Assembly (NCBI RefSeq): GCF_001037465.1
Contig: NZ_LFCV01000080.1
Span: 1 to 32,443 of the forward strand
From: Xenorhabdus khoisanae
GTDB taxonomy: Bacteria; Pseudomonadota; Gammaproteobacteria; Enterobacterales; Enterobacteriaceae
DNA: 32,443 bases
Direction of reading: 5' to 3'
Shown: piece by piece, positions 26,588 to 32,443 of the stretch
Layout of the letters: each line of letters starts with the position of its first letter
Position numbering within the stretch: the first letter of the stretch is position 1
Notes under the pieces: model-generated
Seen by the model: only the letters and a program-made list of their open reading frames with translations
What the model was told of the DNA's origin: nothing
The model's database searches: none
Made by a program: the position numbers and the translations under genes

Positions 26588-26779
26588 ATGCGTCAGCTTA
26601 AATCTGAATTATTAAAAATAAATAAAATTCAAACAGAAATATCTTATTTTTTTATTATCAATTCTTATAAGAAATTTTTCCATGATTACCATCTTGATTC
26701 CAAACTTCTATGGAGTTATAAGCAGGTATTACAGGCGGTTAAATTGGCTTATAATACCCAGTATAAAGGTGTGTATTAA
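26588..26779 (+). CDS. Hypothetical small protein, doubtful
   Basis: ATG 26588 opens 63 codons to a stop just before the lysR promoter; an in-frame TTG at 26552 would extend it. AAGGGGG immediately before the ATG is too close to be a good ribosome site. The peptide is basic and rich in Lys, Tyr and Phe (ISYFFIINSYKKFFHDYH), which is also what random AT-rich DNA gives. No family recognised. Confidence 0.2.
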   Translation: MRQLKSELLKINKIQTEISYFFIINSYKKFFHDYHLDSKLLWSYKQVLQAVKLAYNTQYKGVY

Positions 26780-26805
26780 ATAAAATACGTTATAGTTCAT
26801 AGCAA

Positions 26806-26823
26806 ATGTGACAATTACGTCAT
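26806..26823. promoter_or_regulatory. Dyad operator before lysR
   Basis: ATGTGACAATTACGTCAT contains the dyad TGAC-N6-GTCA and matches the sequence at 27823-27840 before the MFS gene at 16 of 18 positions. It ends 17 bases before the lysR start codon, just downstream of a possible -10 TATAGT (26791-26796), a position suited to autorepression. Confidence 0.65.
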
Positions 26824-26840
26824 TAGTAGGGAAAATAGCA

Positions 26841-27728
26841 ATGGATAACATTGGCGTTCTCGAAATCTTCGTTCGTGTCAGTGAAGCACGAAATTTTACT
26901 GCAGTAGGTAACCAATTAGGCATATCATCTTCAGCTATCAGCAAAGCAATAAGCCGTCTGGAAGAAAGGTTACAGGTAAGACTTTTTCATCGTTCCACCC
27001 GTATAGTGACTTTAACACCGGAAGGAATTCTGTTTCTCAAACGCTGTCGACGCATTCTTGATGAAATAGAGGCAGCAAAAAATGAACTTTCTGAATCACA
27101 ATCATTGCCATATGGAAAACTAAAAGTAAGTATACCGTCAATTGGTGTGCTATTTATGCCTCAATTTGTAAAATTCAGTCAGCAGTATCCTTCTATTGAA
27201 TTAGAAATAGATACTACTGACAGTTTGGTTGATTTAATTGAAGAAGGGTTTGATGCTGTAATACGTATAGGAGAACTCACTGATTCACGATTAATGGCTC
27301 GTGTACTTGGTTCTTATAAAAGGATTCTGGTTGGTTCACCGGATTATTTCCTGAAAGCGGGCATTCCTGAAAAACCAGAAGACCTTATTAAACATACCTG
27401 CATAATGTATCGTTATAAAAGTACAGGAAAATTGGATATTTGGCCAACCAGTCAATATAGTCAAATATTACAGACGGAATGGCCTACAAGGATGGTGACT
27501 AACACACTTGAGCCATTAATTTCTTGCGCAGAAAATGGTCTTGGTATCGCATGTATTCCTGATTTAGCTGTTCGTACTCAACTAACCACAGGAAAACTTA
27601 TCACTGTTTTAAATGATTTTAATCATGATATGACGACATGTAGAATACTTTGGCCTTCAGGAAAATATTTATCACCTAAGTTAAGAGTATTCATCGATTT
27701 TATGGTTGAAAATTTATTTAAAAATTAG
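26841..27728 (+). CDS. LysR-family transcriptional regulator
   Basis: The 295-residue protein has an N-terminal winged helix-turn-helix (FVRVSEARNFTAVGNQLGIS through FHRSTRIVTLTPEG, residues 8-60) and a C-terminal effector-binding domain of the CrgA-like type (LPYGKLKVSIPSIG from about 90; FDAVIRIGEL; ENGLGIACIPD). ATG 26841 is chosen: AGGGA (26828-26832) is eight bases before it, while the in-frame GTG at 26808 lies inside the operator. It precedes an MFS efflux gene on the same strand, and both carry the same dyad upstream. It therefore probably controls itself and the pump; the inducer is unknown. Confidence 0.88.
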   Translation: MDNIGVLEIFVRVSEARNFTAVGNQLGISSSAISKAISRLEERLQVRLFHRSTRIVTLTPEGILFLKRCRRILDEIEAAKNELSESQSLPYGKLKVSIPSIGVLFMPQFVKFSQQYPSIELEIDTTDSLVDLIEEGFDAVIRIGELTDSRLMARVLGSYKRILVGSPDYFLKAGIPEKPEDLIKHTCIMYRYKSTGKLDIWPTSQYSQILQTEWPTRMVTNTLEPLISCAENGLGIACIPDLAVRTQLTTGKLITVLNDFNHDMTTCRILWPSGKYLSPKLRVFIDFMVENLFKN

Positions 27729-27814
27729 GCAAATAAACAAAGTCTGAGTCGCCGGAGCAATAGCCCGACAGGTCGCTTTAGTCGTACTTAAGAGAGCTGA
27801 TACTTCCTGTTTCC

Positions 27815-27850
27815 AACAACATATGTGACAAATATGTCATATATGTTGTT
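27815..27850. promoter_or_regulatory. Large palindrome before the MFS gene
   Basis: Arms 27815-27830 (AACAACATATGTGACA) and 27835-27850 (TGTCATATATGTTGTT) pair at 15 of 16 positions around AATA. The central 18 bases (27823-27840) nearly equal the dyad before lysR. A possible -10, TATAGT, lies at 27854-27859. It is probably the operator for the LysR protein; as RNA it could also act as a weak terminator for lysR. Confidence 0.7.
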
Positions 27851-27889
27851 CACTATAGTCTATTTTTCTTCTTTATGTGAGTGTGCACC

Positions 27890-27934
27890 ATGTCAAAGTC
27901 AGGCTCTGTTAGGGGCTGGAGCTACTCGACTTGA
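27890..27934 (+). CDS. Possible 14-residue leader peptide of the MFS gene
   Basis: ATG 27890 opens a frame encoding MSKSGSVRGWSYST and stopping at TGA 27932-27934. That stop overlaps the pump's ribosome site GAGGA (27933-27937). TCAAAGTC in the leader (27893-27900) can pair, with one bulge, with GACTTGA (27928-27934), which would partly hide that site. This is the layout of translational attenuators in resistance genes. Its own ribosome site is weak, and chance is possible. Confidence 0.35.
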   Translation: MSKSGSVRGWSYST

Positions 27935-27946
27935 GGAATCTAATTG

Positions 27947-29137
27947 ATGAATAAAACAACTGTATCTGCTCAACAAAAGGAAATTGGACGTTTGCCTATA
28001 GCAGCACTGCTTGCTTTGGCGATGGCAGCCTTTATCACGCTGCTGACCGAAATCATGCCTGCCGGATTGCTTTCTTCTATTGCAGAAGGCTTGGATGTGT
28101 CAGAAAGTCTGGCTGGTCAGTTTATCACTGCTTATGCTGTAGGAGCGTTGGTCGCTGCCATTCCGGTGACAGCCCTTACACAAGGCATGCGGCGACGTCC
28201 TTTATTATTGATAGCTATCTTCGGCTTTGCTGTTATTAATCTTATCACCGCGCTTTCCAATAACTATAATGTCTCACTGGTAGCTCGTTTCTTCGCCGGT
28301 GTTTTCGGTGGCATCGTCTGGTCACTGCTAGCTGGTTATGCGGTGCGTATGTCACCCTCTCATCTCAGCGGGAGAGCGATTGCAATATCTGGCGCGGGCG
28401 CGACCATCGCTCTGGTGCTCGGTGTGCCGCTCGGCTCGTTACTCGGCCGATTCATCGGTTGGCAAGGCGCTTTTGGATTGATGTCTGCTTTGGCACTGTT
28501 GCTCATCATATGGGTGATCGCCATCGTTCCAGATTTTCCTGGCCAAGCTAAGGAGCAGCGCCAGTCTCTTGTCGGCGTATTTATGAAAACAGGCATTCCT
28601 GCCGTATTATTTGTTGTCTTTACTTTCGTTATCGCTCACAACATTCTTTATATTTATATTGAGCCTTTCCTTGAATCTTCAGGGTTGTCCAAGAATGTGG
28701 ATATTATTCTGCTTATCTTTGGACTTGGCTCGATAGTTGGCTTGTGGTTTGTCGGTATAATGGTTGATCGACGACTGCAATTCCTTGCCGTAGCGAGTAT
28801 CGCGCTCTTTGCTTTTACTGCTCTGTTGCTCGGCCTTTGGGGTGATATTCCATCAATGGTCTATCTGTGTATAGCTGTCTGGGGCCTCGCCTTCGGCGGA
28901 TTCGCTACTATCACTCAGACAGCTTTGGCTCGTTTCGCGGGTAATTCAGTTGATGTTGCACAATCCATTTATACGACAATCTGGAATACCGCAGTTGCTG
29001 GTGGCGGTATCATAGGTGGTATTTTGCTTGATCGAGCAGGTACAATATCCTTTGCATGGGTAGTGATTGTTCTCCTTATTATCTCTTTGTTGGGCACGAT
29101 CTTTGCCATGAACAAGTCAATGTTACGTAAGGGCTAA
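27947..29137 (+). CDS. MFS drug:H+ antiporter (DHA1 type)
   Basis: The 396-residue protein has about 12 membrane helices. The first two are joined by a loop that ends in the usual basic motif (TQGMRRRP at about residues 80-87), and GAGATIALVLGVPLGSLLG in helix 5 is motif C of drug antiporters. It resembles the AraJ/YdeA/NepI group of exporters. The substrate cannot be read from the sequence. ATG 27947 has GAGGA nine bases before it; TTG 27944 is the alternative. Its local base composition looks richer in G+C than the flanking genes, which suggests transfer. Likely regulated by the upstream LysR protein. Confidence 0.88.
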   Translation: MNKTTVSAQQKEIGRLPIAALLALAMAAFITLLTEIMPAGLLSSIAEGLDVSESLAGQFITAYAVGALVAAIPVTALTQGMRRRPLLLIAIFGFAVINLITALSNNYNVSLVARFFAGVFGGIVWSLLAGYAVRMSPSHLSGRAIAISGAGATIALVLGVPLGSLLGRFIGWQGAFGLMSALALLLIIWVIAIVPDFPGQAKEQRQSLVGVFMKTGIPAVLFVVFTFVIAHNILYIYIEPFLESSGLSKNVDIILLIFGLGSIVGLWFVGIMVDRRLQFLAVASIALFAFTALLLGLWGDIPSMVYLCIAVWGLAFGGFATITQTALARFAGNSVDVAQSIYTTIWNTAVAGGGIIGGILLDRAGTISFAWVVIVLLIISLLGTIFAMNKSMLRKG

Positions 29138-29146
29138 AAGATACCA

Positions 29147-29173
29147 TGTGAAGACCCTTCGTGGGTCTTCACA
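29147..29173 (+). terminator. Terminator hairpin after the MFS gene
   Basis: TGTGAAGACCC (29147-29157) and GGGTCTTCACA (29163-29173) form a perfect 11-bp stem with loop TTCGT. No strong T-run follows, though the stem is stable. Confidence 0.75.
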
Positions 29174-29315
29174 GATCCTGTGGCTTTGTGGTGTATGGCA
29201 GTACCCTCTTATTTGTGTTTAAAATTGCATTAGATGATGTTTTATAAACGGTTATAGCTAAAGATTCTCTCTATGATAAGGCTATAAAATATAGACTTTG
29301 TATCGGAGATACTTT

Positions 29316-30185
29316 ATGAATACTGTTATAGAAAAATCTAAAGAAGAAATTCAGATAAAAATTGCCACATTGACTGAATGGCTGAATGTAATCGAAATGA
29401 GTCGTCAGGAAAAATGGGATCCAGGATTGGGAGATGGACATCTTTTTTTTAATGTCGATAATGAAGGTTTTTTTATCAGTTCCTTGCAAGGAAAGCCGGT
29501 TGCTTCTGTGGCTGCCGTGAATTTTAACGAAAATTATGCAAGTATCGGGCATTATATTGTTAAACCTGAATTTCGCGGTAAAGGTATCGGTCTTGCGCTC
29601 TGGAAGTTTGCTATTGAACATACTGGAGAACGCATTATTGCCTTAGATGCTGTGCCAGAGCAGAAAAAAAATTATGCTAAATGGGGATTTAAAACTTATT
29701 ATCGTACATTTAGGATTCAAGGACGAGCATTAAGCTACAAGGTAAACACATCGAATATTAATATTGTTGACCAGAGTTCCATCCAATCAGTGATAGAGTT
29801 TGATGCAAGTATGACTGGATATTCCCGTGACAGGTTACTGGCTTCTTGGTTTTTTGGTAATAATCGCAAAGGATTTATTCTCTCAGATAATCAGAATATA
29901 AAGGGGTTGATCGGACTGCGTCAATCGAATGATGGGTATAGGATCGGGCCGTTTTACGCAAAGGATAAGGATCATATAAAGGATCTTTTTCTGACGGCTA
30001 TTAGGGAAATACCAGAAAACGCTCTTGTGACGCTAGATGTTCCCGAATATGCACAAACAACTATTAATCTCTTAAATTCATTTGGATTCCGTACTCTTTT
30101 TCATACTCACAGGATGTATCGCGGAACACCTCGGGTAGATTATACGCAAGGAAATAATGCGCTGGCCTCACTTGAAATAGGTTAA
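29316..30185 (+). CDS. GNAT acetyltransferase with C-terminal YitH-like domain
   Basis: This 289-residue protein has an N-terminal GNAT domain with the acetyl-CoA loop in YIVKPEFRGKGIGLALWK (about residues 80-100), followed by a second GNAT-like domain of the Acetyltransf_18 (YitH) type that ends in LNSFGFRTLFHTHRMYRG. Proteins of this two-domain build are usually of unknown substrate. ATG 29316 is chosen because GGAG (29305-29308) is seven bases before it. It converges on the formyltransferase gene, with 154 bases between. It might modify or detoxify a small molecule made nearby, but nothing proves this. Confidence 0.82.
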   Translation: MNTVIEKSKEEIQIKIATLTEWLNVIEMSRQEKWDPGLGDGHLFFNVDNEGFFISSLQGKPVASVAAVNFNENYASIGHYIVKPEFRGKGIGLALWKFAIEHTGERIIALDAVPEQKKNYAKWGFKTYYRTFRIQGRALSYKVNTSNINIVDQSSIQSVIEFDASMTGYSRDRLLASWFFGNNRKGFILSDNQNIKGLIGLRQSNDGYRIGPFYAKDKDHIKDLFLTAIREIPENALVTLDVPEYAQTTINLLNSFGFRTLFHTHRMYRGTPRVDYTQGNNALASLEIG

Positions 30186-30339
30186 TATTTTATTTTTCAC
30201 ATATTTCAATTTATTCAGGGGGCAAGGGCATCGCTATGATCGATTTCTCTTGCCGTTCCTGCCTTAATTGACACACTCATCTGTTCATCGCTGATTCCAA
30301 TTTTAAATTCAGGGCTGAAACATAAAACGTTAACACTCC

Positions 30340-32049
30340 CTAGTCGAATTCACCGTAAAATAATTCTCTCAAAGAGTTCGTGGGGTTAGATAAAAGAATT
30401 TTATCTATATTGATTATTTCATCTGCCATTTTTGTTAATTCAAGGCTGCTAAAAAACGATGAATTAGATACCCAACGAAAAACTCTTTTAGTTGGCTCTA
30501 TTTGCATTGTCAAAAAAGAATTTGTTTTTCCACCTGACTCAGAACCTATTGGATTATCTTCAATGTTTTCATAATTGATAACATCAATTCCAAAAATGAA
30601 TTTGGAATTTAAAAATTCCGATAATCTCAATTTAGGGTAACGGAATTTTATATCTTCAGTAAATGTTTTGTATTTATTTACTGAGGCATATTCAATTGAT
30701 ATGGAATTATATAAATCAAATGCAGTGCCGTTAAGGTTAATATAAAATTCAAAAGGAACAGAATCAGAAAAGAAAATAGAATAATTCAAATTTTTATTTT
30801 TAAATAAATTGGTCTTCCAAGCCAGATGGAAATGTTGAGTGTTATTAGACTTTGACAAATATACAGCTAATGCACCTAATATGTGAAGCAGCCTGTCTTC
30901 ATTTTTGAATCCGATAATTTCATCATATAAACTCCACTTATAGTAGATGTCAAAAATACAATCTTGATAATGACACTCCTGATTTTCCAAAATAGTCCTT
31001 AGTGGTTTACTTGATTCGAGACGTTCAACCCAAAATGATTCATAAGAAACCAAATTTTCATGCTCCCGGGTTATATCGTCACAATCATACTCGCTAAGAG
31101 TAGGTAAAGTATCTCCTATATTTATATCAAGTTGATAAGCCAAAAAATCAGCTCCAAAATATTCTCCTTCCAATTGCATAAACTCGACTTTAATATCTGT
31201 GGTTGCAGTTGTTATCACCAAAAAATCTTGTGAGATATCAACCAAAATACCAGATTTCTCATGTGAGGTGTTAGAAAGTATTTCAAGATTTTTAACTATG
31301 ACAACAGTGCTCATTAAATAAAATTTTGGCATACATAGTGGATTTGGATAATGTTCGCCAAAATATAAGCCTCGCACCAGAGCTGACAATTCCTCAGCTG
31401 TTTTTTTCCATTGCAAACAAGCCAATGAATATGGCCTTTTTTGACTTGAAAAAAAATTCCTTTCAGACAAATCTTGTTTTGTATATTCTATATTTTCACT
31501 CTTAATAAGAAATATTAATTTTTTAAACCCTTCAAATGCGGCATGATGACATTTTATATTTAATGAGAAAGCAGTATCTAAAGGGGTTATATCTACATTT
31601 TTTTGTACAGCTATATCTCCAACATCTACCTTGAAAATAACTCTATGCCAATTAATTGAATATTTCTTCTCTAGTGAAAAAATAGCCCATGAGGTAGCAT
31701 GATACCCAGTGTATTTAGGCAATGGTGCATCATGATAATTAAACGAACCTAACTTAATGTTGTTTAATAACCTAGAGTTAAAAATAAGAGGATATGATAT
31801 AGAAAATAACCATTCAATCGAATTATCACAAACGAACAACTCTAATTCACTAATAGAATTCAGATATTTTACTTCCTCTTTTTTAGACCATGAAGTAAAA
31901 ACTGAGTCTAAAGAGAGAATTGCATCAATATAGATGCCTGAGTCAATTAGAAATTGACAGCACCTAATAGCTAAAGCGCCTTGTCCAATAACCACGCAAT
32001 GATAATTTTTACGTAATTTCATAATGTTCATCATCTTATTCAGTGACAT
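30340..32049 (-). CDS. Formyltransferase fused to the C-terminal half of an NRPS condensation domain
   Basis: Residues 15-180 form a formyltransferase domain like Met-tRNA formyltransferase and NRPS formylation domains: the Rossmann start is VVIGQGALAIRCC, and the catalytic residues are Asn104 and His106 in FNYHDAPLP and Asp145 in DVGDIAV. A formyltransferase C-terminal subdomain follows (about 205-320, beginning RPYSLACLQWKK). From about residue 340 (SYESFWVERLE) the sequence reads like the latter half of a condensation domain, with VPFEFYINLNGTAFDLYNSI and an end NPTNSLRELF. The stop falls where an adenylation domain would begin, and no adenylation or carrier domain follows. The start lacks a strong ribosome site; Met10 is an alternative. 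It may act in trans or be a truncated synthetase. Confidence 0.75.
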   Translation of the reverse strand: MSLNKMMNIMKLRKNYHCVVIGQGALAIRCCQFLIDSGIYIDAILSLDSVFTSWSKKEEVKYLNSISELELFVCDNSIEWLFSISYPLIFNSRLLNNIKLGSFNYHDAPLPKYTGYHATSWAIFSLEKKYSINWHRVIFKVDVGDIAVQKNVDITPLDTAFSLNIKCHHAAFEGFKKLIFLIKSENIEYTKQDLSERNFFSSQKRPYSLACLQWKKTAEELSALVRGLYFGEHYPNPLCMPKFYLMSTVVIVKNLEILSNTSHEKSGILVDISQDFLVITTATTDIKVEFMQLEGEYFGADFLAYQLDINIGDTLPTLSEYDCDDITREHENLVSYESFWVERLESSKPLRTILENQECHYQDCIFDIYYKWSLYDEIIGFKNEDRLLHILGALAVYLSKSNNTQHFHLAWKTNLFKNKNLNYSIFFSDSVPFEFYINLNGTAFDLYNSISIEYASVNKYKTFTEDIKFRYPKLRLSEFLNSKFIFGIDVINYENIEDNPIGSESGGKTNSFLTMQIEPTKRVFRWVSNSSFFSSLELTKMADEIINIDKILLSNPTNSLRELFYGEFD

Positions 32050-32424
32050 TTTTTCATGTGATTTGTTTTCAATTTTAATTTGTTTTAAAAAATATATTTA
32101 ATTCGGGTGGTTAGTGTTTTCATCTCTGTTAATAGATTTGTAATTCCTAATTCTGTTTTAATTATTTTTTCAAGGGATTGTTTGGTATTATGGAGTGCAT
32201 TGATTTACACCTTGTTAAAATGAAATAACTTTATAATTTTACATCTTTTTTAAGATGCAGGCTTTAAATCATATTATTTAGCTTATGAAAAATAGTTTAT
32301 ATGGTTATATCCTGCATCTTCAGTTTTAAAAATTTACTGATTAGTTAAGATATGAAATTAAAATATCCTGATTCTGAATAATCTTTACCTACTTGTTTGA
32401 ATCTTTCATTAGGGAAATTATATC
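32050..32424. other. AT-rich upstream region of the formyltransferase gene
   Basis: No gene is supported in these 375 bases. AAGATGCAGG (32252-32261) can pair with CCTGCATCTT (32311-32320), and its AAGATG part can instead pair with the adjacent CATCTT (32242-32247), so two exclusive hairpins are possible. The promoter of the minus-strand gene should lie here, but I cannot place it. Confidence 0.4.
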
Positions 32425-32443
32425 CTGTCTCTTATACACATCT
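32425..32443. other. Nextera/Tn5 mosaic-end adapter, not genomic
   Basis: The last 19 bases are CTGTCTCTTATACACATCT, the exact reverse complement of the Tn5 mosaic end used in Nextera libraries. Its position at the very end of the window marks an untrimmed read end, so the contig stops here and the bases are not part of the chromosome. Confidence 0.97.

Noticed and set aside
27729-27814. GC-richer stretch after lysR as a possible insertion-sequence scar
   Set aside because: No terminal inverted repeats, target duplication or transposase fragment could be found.
30215-30350. Short minus-strand frame reading FKIGISDEQMSVSIKAGTAR after the formyltransferase stop
   Set aside because: Looks mildly coding but has no start with a ribosome site, is out of frame with the gene before it, and shows no adenylation-domain motif. 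Too weak to list.
1-32443. CRISPR arrays, tRNA or rRNA genes, prophage or complete insertion sequences
   Set aside because: Looked for on both strands; no repeat-spacer pattern, cloverleaf, rRNA motif or transposase frame was seen.

Overview
The window is about 32.4 kb of AT-rich DNA from a gamma-proteobacterium of the order Enterobacterales. The housekeeping proteins are close to those of Escherichia coli and often the same length: Hda, BepA, Bcp, GcvR, DapA, BamC, PurC, TmcA, DapE and MaeB. The AT content, the intergenic repeat type, and the peptide-synthetase fragment suggest Xenorhabdus or Photorhabdus (Morganellaceae). This placement is inference; no rRNA or other decisive marker is present.

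Bases 1-10,325 are conserved core. hda (replication control) faces an ArsC-family gene and bepA (outer-membrane quality control). Next come perM and an AbrB-family membrane protein, then bcp and gcvR on the other strand. dapA-bamC and purC follow, then a small lipoprotein gene. Several starts are non-ATG: CTG for hda, TTG for gcvR, GTG for the AbrB-family gene.

Bases 10,326-19,730 are also mostly core: a DUF441 membrane protein, tmcA (tRNA acetylation), ypfN, and dapE coupled to an M15 zinc peptidase that has no signal peptide. An Spx/ArsC-like gene, a NarP-like response regulator and maeB complete this part.

Bases 19,731-26,290 look like an iron/haem acquisition locus. A ChaN-type lipoprotein, a HasB-like TonB paralogue, an oligopeptidase B with an added N-terminal export signal, and a TonB-dependent receptor lie on one strand. 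Fur-like sites lie before the lipoprotein and tonB genes and inside the hairpin before the receptor.

Bases 26,291-32,443 are accessory. A LysR regulator and an MFS efflux pump share a nearly identical dyad operator, and the pump has a possible 14-codon leader peptide. A two-domain acetyltransferase follows. On the minus strand is a 569-residue protein that fuses a formyltransferase to what looks like the C-terminal half of a nonribosomal peptide synthetase condensation domain; it stops where an adenylation domain would normally begin. The last 19 bases are the Nextera/Tn5 mosaic-end adapter, so the window ends at an untrimmed contig end.
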